Position numbers and translations under genes: made by a program. The notes below the pieces were generated by a model. It saw only the letters and a program-made list of their open reading frames with translations. It ran no database searches and had not been told where the DNA came from. This document shows, in pieces, positions 27,626-35,566 of a DNA stretch of 64,000 nucleotides (positions are counted from its first letter, which is position 1; the number at the start of each line of letters is the position of its first letter). The stretch is from Streptomyces sp. MBT53 (GTDB taxonomy: Bacteria > Actinomycetota > Actinomycetes > Streptomycetales > Streptomycetaceae): contig NZ_JAEQAZ010000040.1 in the NCBI RefSeq assembly GCF_016654115.1, positions 1-64,000 on the forward strand, in the 5' to 3' direction.

Positions 27626-29617
27626 ATGCCCTTCAGCCCCCACCCCGACGCCTCCGGCGACTCGATACCCGATGCCCAGGCCACGGTCCCCTTGCTCGAA
27701 GCCCCCGGCTGGGCCGTCGCACAGCGCGCCCTGTTCGACCTGCTCGACCACTCCTGGCGCCACTTCGAGGACGCCTTCACCGGCCCCGACGGACGACTGA
27801 ACTACAACAACCAACTGACCACCCGCGACGGCGTGGACGACTTCTACGAGGTCTTCTTCAACTGGCCCCAGCTCTACCTCCTCGGTGGCGCCGACGACCT
27901 CCTGCCCGCCAGCGAGAAGCACTGGGAGGGCGTCACCCGGCAGCTGACCGAACTGAACATGCTGCACGACGAGTACGAACGCGGCTACGACTGGTTCCAC
28001 CAGGGCGAGAGCCTGCTCCTGCTCTACTTCCTGTGCATGGCCGCCCCCGACCGCTGGCGTGAGCGCGCCCTGCGCTTCGCCGAGCTGTACGTCGACCCCG
28101 CCAAGGGCAACTACGACCCCGAACACCGCATCATCACCCGCCCCCACAACGGCAGCGACCCCGACCGCACCGGCCTCTTCGACGGCGACGTCTACCCATG
28201 GCTGCTCAAGGAGGCCGACACCTACGGCTACCCGCTCGAATGGCTCCCCGAGGCCCAGGACGGCCCGTACCCGCTCTCGGCGGACCCGCGCCTCGGCGAC
28301 CAGATGCGCGACCGTACGGGCGTCGGCGACACCGCGCTCAACCTCGCCGCGGCCGGACTGGTCCTCAACGCCTGGATCCTGACCGGCGAGGAACGCTACC
28401 GCGACTGGATCGTCGGGTACGTGGGCGCCTGGCGCGAGCGCACCCAGGAGCACGGCGGCCTGATCCCGGACAACGTCGGCCCGGACGGAGTCGTCGGCAG
28501 CCTCCTGGAAGGCCGCTGGTACGGCGGCCACTACGGCTGGTCCTGGCCGCACGGCTGGCACAGCCTCGGGCACGCGGCCTGCGTGGCGGCGCTCGCGGCG
28601 GCAACGGTCACCGGGGACGACGACTACCTCTCCATGGTCGCGACCTCGCTCGACACCCTCATCGACCACGCCAAGGTCATGCCCCACACGGAGGCCGACT
28701 CCAGCCTGCCCTCCAAGTGGGCCGTCGAACTCGGTACGGACCGTGACACGCCCACGCTCCATCTGCCGTTCCGGCACAACGACTCGGGCTGGTTCGACTA
28801 CAACCCGGCCACACCCCCCGTGCCGGTGGCCCTGTGGCACCACACCTTCTCCGAGTCCGACCGCGCCCGCCTGGAGCGGCTGCGCGAGGCCGACGGCATC
28901 GACTGGCGTACCGTGCGGCCCTTCCGCGCGAAGGAGGAGTCCGGGCACGAGAAGGCGTGGTTCGCCTTCCTCGCCGGCGACGACCCCGACTACCCCGAGC
29001 GCATCCTCGCCACCGCCCAGGCCCAGATCAGGCACCGACTGCGGCGTATCGACCGCTACCGCGACCTGGATGTCCCCGAGGCTGACATCCACGTCTGGCA
29101 GCAGTGCAACCCGGTGGCCACCGAGGCCCTGGTACAGCTGACCTGGGGCGGCCCGCAGGTGGTGTATCAGGGCGGTCTGCAACAGGCGCGGCTTCGCTAC
29201 CACGACGCCGACGCCCGCCGCGCGGGGCTGCCCGCCGATGTCGCCGCCCTCGTCACCTCCATCGACCCCGACGCCACCACCGTCGAACTGGTCAACCTCT
29301 CCCCCGGCACCGACCACACGGTCATCGTCCAGGCCGGCGCGTTCGCCGAGCACACCATCACCGGCGTCCGCCACACGACCTGCACGGACGACAGCTGGAT
29401 CGGCGACATGTACGACTACGGCCACACCGAGCCAGTCGTCACCGAGGCCGAGGTCCCGTGCGACGGCCCATACCTGACGGTCCGTCTGCCCGCCTCCACC
29501 CGTATCCGGCTCACCCTGCGGCTCGGGCTGCGCACCCGCACTCCCAGTTACCGGACCCCGTTCGACACCGTGGCCGAGCAGGCCCACTCCACCGACATGT
29601 CAGGGGAATCGGCGTGA
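27626..29617 (+). CDS. Uncharacterised 663-aa enzyme, probable alpha/alpha-barrel glycosidase or lyase
   Basis: I do not recognise the family with certainty. There is no signal peptide, so it acts in the cytosol. The first 540 or so residues are rich in aromatic and acidic clusters with repeated helix-pair texture (YERGYDWFHQGESLLLLYFL, GGHYGWSWPHGWHSLGHAA), as in six-hairpin (alpha/alpha)6 glycosidases. The last 130 residues look like a beta-sandwich. The architecture resembles long intracellular glycosidases that process imported oligosaccharides. Its place between the importer and the mutarotase, with overlapping stop/start to the mutarotase, says it acts first on the imported product, perhaps releasing L-fucose or L-rhamnose or a uronate. 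ATG 27626 follows GGAG at about 12 bases. It may instead be a dehydratase or lyase filling a gap in the pathway. Confidence 0.75.
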   Translation: MPFSPHPDASGDSIPDAQATVPLLEAPGWAVAQRALFDLLDHSWRHFEDAFTGPDGRLNYNNQLTTRDGVDDFYEVFFNWPQLYLLGGADDLLPASEKHWEGVTRQLTELNMLHDEYERGYDWFHQGESLLLLYFLCMAAPDRWRERALRFAELYVDPAKGNYDPEHRIITRPHNGSDPDRTGLFDGDVYPWLLKEADTYGYPLEWLPEAQDGPYPLSADPRLGDQMRDRTGVGDTALNLAAAGLVLNAWILTGEERYRDWIVGYVGAWRERTQEHGGLIPDNVGPDGVVGSLLEGRWYGGHYGWSWPHGWHSLGHAACVAALAAATVTGDDDYLSMVATSLDTLIDHAKVMPHTEADSSLPSKWAVELGTDRDTPTLHLPFRHNDSGWFDYNPATPPVPVALWHHTFSESDRARLERLREADGIDWRTVRPFRAKEESGHEKAWFAFLAGDDPDYPERILATAQAQIRHRLRRIDRYRDLDVPEADIHVWQQCNPVATEALVQLTWGGPQVVYQGGLQQARLRYHDADARRAGLPADVAALVTSIDPDATTVELVNLSPGTDHTVIVQAGAFAEHTITGVRHTTCTDDSWIGDMYDYGHTEPVVTEAEVPCDGPYLTVRLPASTRIRLTLRLGLRTRTPSYRTPFDTVAEQAHSTDMSGESA

Positions 29618-29961
29618 AGCGCATCGCCCAGACCATCAGACTCCGCCCCGAACACCGCGAGGAGTACCTCCGGCTCCACTCCGCCGTGTGGCCGGGCGTC
29701 GAAGCCGCCCTCTACCGGGCGAACATCCGCAACTACAGCATCTACCTCCACGGTGACGTGCTGTTCGCCTACATGGAGTACCACGGCGAGGACTTCGAGA
29801 GGGACATGGCATCCATCGAGGCCGACCCCGAGACCCAGCACTGGTGGAAGCTCACCGACCCGTGCCAGGAACCCTTCCCCGACCGGGGCGAAGGCCGCCA
29901 GTGGAGCGAACTCCCCGAAATCTGGCACCTGAGTCCGCCCGGCGAAGACACCACCGGCTGA
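29614..29961 (+). CDS. rhaM: L-rhamnose mutarotase (RhaM family)
   Basis: A 115-aa protein of the RhaM family, close to the usual 104 residues. The motifs LRPEHREEYLRLHSAVWPGV, YSIYLHGDVLFAYMEY and TQHWWKLTDPCQEP match the family, including the active-site His and Trp-Trp region. It interconverts alpha and beta anomers of a 6-deoxyhexose so that a stereospecific dehydrogenase can use both. The GTG start overlaps the preceding stop (GTGA), after AGGGGAATC. Family members occur in rhamnose and in fucose loci, so the sugar is not fixed by this gene alone. Confidence 0.9.
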   Translation: MKRIAQTIRLRPEHREEYLRLHSAVWPGVEAALYRANIRNYSIYLHGDVLFAYMEYHGEDFERDMASIEADPETQHWWKLTDPCQEPFPDRGEGRQWSELPEIWHLSPPGEDTTG

Positions 29962-30002
29962 CGACCCGCCCCGCACCAGCCCGACCCGACTTGGATCACT
30001 CC

Positions 30003-30908
30003 GTGAACACATCCGTGCTCGTCGACGCCCACCACCACCTGTGGGACCTCGCCCAACGCCCGCAACCCTGGCTCGACGACCCCGACGCGGCATCGATCCG
30101 CCGCACCTTCAGCCCGGACGACCTGCGCTCCACCGCCACCCACCCCATCTCGGGCCGGCGGCTGGGCGGCTCGGTGGTCGTCCAGTGCGTCGCGGAGGTC
30201 GCCGAGACCGAGGATCTGCTCGCGCTCGCCGATCGGGAGTCGCTGATCCAGGCCGTGGTCGGCTGGGCCGACCTGACGTCACCGGCCATCGGTGACGTAC
30301 TCGACCAGTTGCAAACCGGTCCGGGCGGCGGGTACCTGCGCTCCTTGCGCCACCTCGTCCAGAGCGAGACGGACCCGAACTGGCTCCAACGCCCCGACGT
30401 GGAACGCGGATTGCGGGCGACCCGGGACCGCGGACTGCGCTACGACGTGCTCGTGCGCGCCCACCAGCTCCACCAGGCGATCCGGCTCGCGGAACACTTC
30501 CCCGACCTGCCTCAGGTGCTCGACCACGCGGGCAAGCCGGACCTCGCCCGACAGGACATCGCGGACTGGGAACGCGGGATCCGACAGCTGGCCACACACC
30601 CGCACGTGGTCTGCAAGGTCTCCGGGCTGATCACCGAGGCCGACCACACCCACTGGACCACCGCCGACATCCGCCCTGCCTGGGACGTGCTGTTTTCCGC
30701 CTTCGGCCCCGAGCGGCTGATGTTCGGCTCCGACTGGCCGGTCGCCAACCTGGCGGGGGGCTGGAACCGGTGGGCCGCCACCGTGGCCGAGCTGCTCACC
30801 GGCTGGAGCGAGAGCGACATCGACGCGCTCCTGGCCGGTACCGCCACCGCGTTCTACGGCCTTGCGCCCGTCGCCGCAAAGGGAGACGCCACGGCCCGGA
30901 CGAGCTGA
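30003..30908 (+). CDS. Amidohydrolase-2 family sugar lactonase
   Basis: A 301-aa TIM-barrel hydrolase. The N-terminal metal motif DAHHHLWD, a central His (QVLDHAGKPD) and the C-terminal MFGSDWPVANLAGGW are typical of the lactonase branch of amidohydrolase-2, which opens L-fucono-, L-rhamnono- and galactonolactones. Next to a mutarotase and an aldose dehydrogenase, a deoxyaldonolactonase is the natural role. The GTG start at 30003 has only a weak GGA site. It follows the mutarotase by 41 bases in the same operon. Confidence 0.85.
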   Translation: MNTSVLVDAHHHLWDLAQRPQPWLDDPDAASIRRTFSPDDLRSTATHPISGRRLGGSVVVQCVAEVAETEDLLALADRESLIQAVVGWADLTSPAIGDVLDQLQTGPGGGYLRSLRHLVQSETDPNWLQRPDVERGLRATRDRGLRYDVLVRAHQLHQAIRLAEHFPDLPQVLDHAGKPDLARQDIADWERGIRQLATHPHVVCKVSGLITEADHTHWTTADIRPAWDVLFSAFGPERLMFGSDWPVANLAGGWNRWAATVAELLTGWSESDIDALLAGTATAFYGLAPVAAKGDATARTS

Positions 30909-31010
30909 ACACGCCCACCGAACATCGCGCCGAACCCGCGCAGCACACATCACCACGGATGCCGAGCCCCTGGCATCCGCCCCCGGTCTGCGCCGAAGGG
31001 AACCTGCCCC

Positions 31011-32054
31011 GTGACACTCGCAACCCGTTATCTGTCCGCCCGCATCCTCGACACCGCACCGGTCCTCAGCACACCGCCGGGCCCCGGCGAGGTGGAGCTG
31101 GCCCCTGCCTACGTCGGTATCTGCGGCACCGACCTGCACATCTTCCACGGCGACATGGACGCCCGGGTCACCGTGCCCGCCGTCCTCGGCCACGAGATGT
31201 CGGGCCGTGTCGTCCGAGTGGGCCCCGACGTCGAGGACTGGGCACCCGGTGACGCGGTCACCGTCATGCCCCTGCGCTGGGACGACACCTGCCCGGCCTG
31301 CCGCGCGGGTCACCAGCACATCTGCCAGCACCTGGACTTCATCGGCATCGACTCCCCCGGCGCCATGCAGCAGCGCTGGACCGTGCCCGCCTCCACGCTC
31401 ATACGGCTGCCCGACACCCTCCCGCTGCACCGGGCCGCACTCGTCGAGCCCACCGCGGTCGCGGTGCACGACGTCGGCCGGGCGGGAGTGCGCGACGGCG
31501 AGCGGGTCGTCGTGGTCGGCGGCGGACCCGTCGGCATCCTCATCGCGCTGGTGGCCCGGGCCGCCGGGGCGGACGTCCGGGTGGTGGAGCTGAGCGCCCA
31601 CCGGCGGCTGCTCGCCGAGGAGTTGGGGCTGACCGTGTGGGACCCGGCCGCAGCGGACCCGGCCGAGCTGGTCCGGGAGTGGACCGGCGACGCGGGAGCG
31701 GATGTCGCCTTCGAGGTGTCCGGCGCCGCGGGCGGCGTGGACACCGCGGTCGACGTGCTCGGCGTGCGCGGCCGACTGTGCCTGGTCGCGATCCACCCCC
31801 GCCCCCGCGAAGTGAACCTGCACCGCTTCTTCTGGCGCGAACTCACCCTCGTCGGAGCCCGGTTGTACGACCGCTCCGACTTCGAGAAGGCCGTGGCGCT
31901 GGTGGCCGACGGCATCATTCCCGCCGACCGGCTGATCAGCAAGGTCGTCCCGCTCGGGCAGGCACCGGCCGCCTTCGAGGCGCTGGAGGGCGGCGGAGAC
32001 GTGATGAAGATTTTGGTGGACTGCACCGACGAGGCCCAGGAGGCCGCCGTATGA
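31011..32054 (+). CDS. Zinc-binding medium-chain alcohol/polyol dehydrogenase
   Basis: A 347-aa MDR dehydrogenase. Catalytic zinc ligands are seen in YVGICGTDLH and VLGHEMSGRVV, and the NAD-binding Rossmann motif is VVVVGGGPVGILIALVARAAG. The structural-zinc loop has three cysteines (C-x2-C-x7-C) where four are usual, so that site may be altered. The GTG start follows GAAGGGAACC. It shares an ATGA overlap with the downstream SDR. In this context it could oxidise a sugar, a sugar acid or L-lactaldehyde-like product. The precise substrate is open. Confidence 0.85.
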   Translation: MTLATRYLSARILDTAPVLSTPPGPGEVELAPAYVGICGTDLHIFHGDMDARVTVPAVLGHEMSGRVVRVGPDVEDWAPGDAVTVMPLRWDDTCPACRAGHQHICQHLDFIGIDSPGAMQQRWTVPASTLIRLPDTLPLHRAALVEPTAVAVHDVGRAGVRDGERVVVVGGGPVGILIALVARAAGADVRVVELSAHRRLLAEELGLTVWDPAAADPAELVREWTGDAGADVAFEVSGAAGGVDTAVDVLGVRGRLCLVAIHPRPREVNLHRFFWRELTLVGARLYDRSDFEKAVALVADGIIPADRLISKVVPLGQAPAAFEALEGGGDVMKILVDCTDEAQEAAV

Positions 32055-32812
32055 ACGCCTTCGACCTCACCGGACGGCTCGCCGTCGTCACCGGCGCCCG
32101 GCGCGGGATCGGCCGGGCCATGGCCCGCGCGCTCGCCGAAGCCGGTGCGGACGTCATCGGGGTGAGCGCCACACTGGAGCAGTCCGGCAGCGCGGTGGAG
32201 AAGGACGTCACCGGCGCGGGGCGCAGCTTCGAGGCGATCCGCGCCGACTTCGCCGACCCCGAGGCCGTCCGGGCCCTCGGCGTCGACCTCGCGGGCCGGG
32301 AGCGGCCGGTGGACATCCTGGTCAACAACGCGGGCACCATCCGCCGCGCCCCCGCCTCCGAACACACCGATGCGGACTGGGATCTGGTTCTCCAGGTGAA
32401 TCTGAGTGCCCAGTTCGCGCTGGCCCGGGCGGTCGGTGCGTCGATGGTGGCGCGGGGCCGGGGGAAGGTCGTCTTCACCGCTTCCCTCCTCAGCTTCCAG
32501 GGTGGCGTCACCGTCCCCGGCTACACCGCGGCCAAGCATGGCGTCGCCGGTCTCACCAAGGCGCTGGCGAACGAGTGGGCGCCGCACGGCGTCAACGTCA
32601 ACGCCATCGCGCCGGGCTACATCGCCACCGACAACACGCAGGCGCTGCAGGACGATCCGGTGCGCAGCAAGGCGATCCTGGACCGGATCCCGGCCGCCCG
32701 CTGGGGCAGCGCGGACGACCTGGCGGGCGCCACGGTCTTCCTCGCATCGGACGCCGCCGCCTACGTCCACGGCACCGTCCTCCCGGTCGACGGCGGATGG
32801 CTGGGACGATGA
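32051..32812 (+). CDS. kduD: KduD-like short-chain dehydrogenase
   Basis: A 253-aa SDR with the cofactor motif TGARRGIGRAMA, NNAGTIRR, catalytic Ser-Tyr-Lys (TASLLSF, YTAAK), and a C-terminus ending VDGGWLGR, like 2-deoxy-D-gluconate 3-dehydrogenases. KduD interconverts 5-keto-4-deoxyuronate-derived diketo sugar acid and 2-keto-3-deoxygluconate. A close relative oxidises 2-keto-3-deoxy-L-fuconate. With a KDG kinase and KDPG aldolase directly downstream, the KduD role fits best, and the deoxy-fuconate role is the alternative. ATG overlaps the upstream stop, and its own stop overlaps the aldolase start (ATGA). Confidence 0.85.
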   Translation: MNAFDLTGRLAVVTGARRGIGRAMARALAEAGADVIGVSATLEQSGSAVEKDVTGAGRSFEAIRADFADPEAVRALGVDLAGRERPVDILVNNAGTIRRAPASEHTDADWDLVLQVNLSAQFALARAVGASMVARGRGKVVFTASLLSFQGGVTVPGYTAAKHGVAGLTKALANEWAPHGVNVNAIAPGYIATDNTQALQDDPVRSKAILDRIPAARWGSADDLAGATVFLASDAAAYVHGTVLPVDGGWLGR

Positions 32813-33447
32813 CCACCGACCTCACCGACCTCACCGACCTCACCGACCTCCTCGCCGAGGCGCGGATCGTGCCGGTTCTGACCGTGCCGGATCCCGTCAC
32901 GGCCGCTCCGCTGGCCCGTGCCCTGGCCGCGGGCGGTGCGCGCTGCGCGGAGGTCACCTTCCGCACCCCCGACGCCGAGCAGGTCGTGAAGGCGATGGCC
33001 GCCCAGGGCGATCTGGTCGTCGGCGCCGGTACGGTGCTGACCGCCGAGCGGGCCGTGGCGGCCGGGGCACGCTTCGTCGTCTCTCCCGGACTGGACCACG
33101 AAGTCATCGCCAGGTGCCGGGAGTTGGGCGTCACCGTGCTCCCCGGCGTGGCCACCGCGACCGAGGTGATGAGCGCCCTGCGGGCCGGCCTCGACACGGT
33201 CAAGCTGTTCCCCGCCGAGCCGCTCGGCGGTACGGCGATGCTCCGGGCGCTCGCGGCGCCCTTCCCCGGGGTGCGGTTCATGCCCACCGGCGGGATCGCC
33301 GCCGCCGCCCTGCCCGGCTACCTCGCCGAACCCGCGGTGCTGGCCGTCGGCGGAAGCTGGATGGCCACCCCCGCCCTCCTCGCGAGCGGCGACTACGCGG
33401 AGATCCGCCGGCTGACCGCCGAGGCAGTGGAGAGGACTGCACTGTGA
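32809..33447 (+). CDS. eda: KDPG/KHG aldolase
   Basis: A 212-aa class-I aldolase that splits 2-keto-3-deoxy-6-phosphogluconate to pyruvate and glyceraldehyde-3-phosphate. Diagnostic motifs are present: ARIVPVLTV, CAEVTFRTPDAE (active-site Glu), VGAGTVLTAE, SPGLD, and the Schiff-base Lys in DTVKLFPAEPLGG. The first residues are an in-frame TDL repeat without parallel in the family. The start overlaps the SDR stop, and the stop overlaps the kinase start (GTGA), so the three genes are tightly coupled. Confidence 0.93.
   Translation: MTTDLTDLTDLTDLLAEARIVPVLTVPDPVTAAPLARALAAGGARCAEVTFRTPDAEQVVKAMAAQGDLVVGAGTVLTAERAVAAGARFVVSPGLDHEVIARCRELGVTVLPGVATATEVMSALRAGLDTVKLFPAEPLGGTAMLRALAAPFPGVRFMPTGGIAAAALPGYLAEPAVLAVGGSWMATPALLASGDYAEIRRLTAEAVERTAL
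32815..32850 (+). repeat. Four in-frame copies of a 9-bp repeat (ACCGACCTC)
   Basis: The repeat encodes Thr-Asp-Leu four times right after the aldolase start codon. It is in phase, so slipped-strand changes would lengthen or shorten the N-terminus without breaking the frame. Confidence 0.85.
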
Positions 33448-34481
33448 CCGACGTGATCGCCCTGGGCGAGGTGATGCTGCGTTTCGACCCGGGCGAGGGC
33501 CGCATCCGCACCTCCCGCAGCTTCCAGGTGTGGGAGGGCGGCGGCGAGTACAACGTCGTACGCGGGCTGCGCCGCTGCTTCGGAGTGCGCACCGCCGTGG
33601 TCACCGCCCTGGCGGACAACGCGGTCGGACGCCTCGTCGAGGACCTGATCCTCCAGGGCGGCGTCGACGCCTCGATGATCTGCTGGAGGTCCGACGACGG
33701 CGTCGGCCGCACCACCCGCAACGGTCTCAACTTCGTCGAGCGGGGCTTCGGCATCCGCGGCGCCCTCGGTGTCAGCGACCGCGCCCACACCGCCGTCTCA
33801 CAGCTGCGCAAGGGCGACGTCGACTGGGACACCGTGTTCTCGGCCGGGGCGCGCTGGTTCCACACCGGCGGCATCTTCGCCGGCCTGTCGGACACCACGG
33901 TCGACGTGGCCGACGAGGCGATGGCCGCCGCGCGCCGGCACGGCCTCACGGTCTCCTACGACCCCAACTACCGGCCCAGCCTGTGGGCCGACCGGGGCGG
34001 ACCGGAGCGGGCCCGGGAGACCGACCTGCGGCTGGCCCGGCACGCCGACGTCGTCGTGGGCGCCCTGGGCCTGGCGGGCGAGCATCCGGGCGCCGTGCGG
34101 CTCTCGGCCGACGAGGTGCCGGACGCCCTAGCCGCCATGGCCGAGCTGCTGCCCGGCGCCAAGGTACTCGCGACGACCCTGCGCGAGGTGCCCTCGGCGG
34201 GCGTCAACGACTGGACCTCGGCAGCCTGGTCCGCCGACACCGGCTGCGTCACCGGCCCCGTCATGCCGGGGCTGCACGTCCTGGACCGCATCGGCTCAGG
34301 CGACGGCTTCGCCGCGGGACTCGTCTACGGCCTGCTCGCCGGCCACTCCCTGCAACGCGCCCTCGCCTACGGCACCGCGCACGGCGCCCTGGTGATGACG
34401 ACTCCCGGCGATGTCTCCATGGCCACCCTCACCGAGGTCGAAGCTCTCATCACAGGCGCCACGGCCCACGTCCGTCGCTGA
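33444..34481 (+). CDS. kdgK: 2-keto-3-deoxygluconate kinase (PfkB family)
   Basis: A 345-aa ribokinase-fold sugar kinase. The N-terminal ALGEVMLRFDPGEGRIRTSR and the substrate region EGGGEYNVVRGLRR match KDG kinases. The catalytic Asp is in DRIGSGDGFAAGLVYG. It phosphorylates 2-keto-3-deoxygluconate at C6, giving the substrate of the aldolase encoded just upstream. A 6-deoxy sugar acid has no C6 hydroxyl, so this step belongs to a uronate-type branch rather than to L-fucose or L-rhamnose. The GTG start overlaps the aldolase stop. Confidence 0.9.
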   Translation: MTDVIALGEVMLRFDPGEGRIRTSRSFQVWEGGGEYNVVRGLRRCFGVRTAVVTALADNAVGRLVEDLILQGGVDASMICWRSDDGVGRTTRNGLNFVERGFGIRGALGVSDRAHTAVSQLRKGDVDWDTVFSAGARWFHTGGIFAGLSDTTVDVADEAMAAARRHGLTVSYDPNYRPSLWADRGGPERARETDLRLARHADVVVGALGLAGEHPGAVRLSADEVPDALAAMAELLPGAKVLATTLREVPSAGVNDWTSAAWSADTGCVTGPVMPGLHVLDRIGSGDGFAAGLVYGLLAGHSLQRALAYGTAHGALVMTTPGDVSMATLTEVEALITGATAHVRR

Positions 34482-34503
34482 ACCACCCTCTCAGGAGCAC
34501 CTC

Positions 34504-35514
34504 TTGCACCGCCGGAAGATCCCTCACACCCCCGTCGAGGTCACCGAACTGGGCTTCGGCGCCTCCGTGATCGGCAACCTCTACCGGGTGACCGACGCCC
34601 ATGTCGCCTCGGCCGCCCTCGACGCCGCCTGGGACGCGGGCATCCGCTACTACGACACCGCTCCCCACTACGGCCTCGGCCTCTCCGAACACCGGCTCGG
34701 CGCCGCCCTGCGCGACCGGCCCCGCGAGCAGTACGTCATCTCCTCCAAGGTCGGCCGCCTCCTCGTCCCCAACGACCACCCACAGGGCATCGACGCCGAA
34801 GGTTTCATCGTTCGCGACGACCTGCGCCGCCACTGGGACTTCAGCCGCGACGGCATCCTGCGCTCCCTCGAAGACACGCTGCAGCGCACCGGCCTCGACC
34901 ACCTCGACATCGTCTACCTCCACGACCCCGACGACCACTGGCAACAAGCCGCCGACCAAGCCATGCCCGCCCTCGCCGAACTGCGCGACCAAGGCGTCAT
35001 CGGAGCCATCGGCGCCGGCATGAACCAGTCCGCCCTGCTCACCCGCTTCCTACGCGAAACCCCCGCCGACCTGGTCATGCTCGCCGGCCGCTACACCCTC
35101 CTCGACCAGTCCGCCCTGGACGACGTCCTGCCCGCCGCGCAGGAACACGGCAAGGCCGTCGTCGCCGTCGGCGTCTTCAACTCCGGCCTCCTCTCCCAGG
35201 ACCGGCCCGCCGAAGGCATGAAATACGACTACCAAGCCGCCCCGCCCGCACTCGTCGACCGCGCCCGGGCCATCGCCGACGTCTGCGAACGCCATGGCAC
35301 CACCCTGCCCGCCGCCGCCATCGCCTTCCCCCGCACGCACCCCGCCATCGTCAACGTCACCCTCGGCATGCGCACTGCGGAGCAGGTCAGCCGCAACGCC
35401 GAACTGCACGTCCGGCGCGTCCCCGACGGGCTCTGGGACGAACTGCGCGCGCAGGGCCTCATCAGGGCCGACGTGCCCACCGCGAACGAGGAGCGGCACC
35501 CCCGCCGTTCCTGA
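34504..35514 (+). CDS. Aldo/keto reductase, D-threo-aldose 1-dehydrogenase (L-fucose dehydrogenase) type
   Basis: A 336-aa AKR. The motif YYDTAPHYGLGLSEHRLGAA is characteristic of D-threo-aldose/L-fucose dehydrogenases and holds the catalytic Asp and Tyr. Lys is in VISSKVGRLL and His in IVYLHDPDD, completing the tetrad. It would oxidise L-fucose to L-fucono-1,5-lactone, the substrate of the lactonase at 30003. The TTG at 34504 is chosen because CAGGAGC lies 6 bases upstream. No ATG fits. Confidence 0.85.
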   Translation: MHRRKIPHTPVEVTELGFGASVIGNLYRVTDAHVASAALDAAWDAGIRYYDTAPHYGLGLSEHRLGAALRDRPREQYVISSKVGRLLVPNDHPQGIDAEGFIVRDDLRRHWDFSRDGILRSLEDTLQRTGLDHLDIVYLHDPDDHWQQAADQAMPALAELRDQGVIGAIGAGMNQSALLTRFLRETPADLVMLAGRYTLLDQSALDDVLPAAQEHGKAVVAVGVFNSGLLSQDRPAEGMKYDYQAAPPALVDRARAIADVCERHGTTLPAAAIAFPRTHPAIVNVTLGMRTAEQVSRNAELHVRRVPDGLWDELRAQGLIRADVPTANEERHPRRS

Positions 35515-35566
35515 CCGGCACGGCGGCACCACAGCCGTCGTCCGAACACACCGTCTGGAGCCGCTC

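Noticed and set aside
27383..29587. 734-aa minus-strand open frame
   Set aside because: It is antisense to the 663-aa enzyme and the mutarotase, which have clear family or coding features; the minus frame is valine/glycine-rich without motifs.
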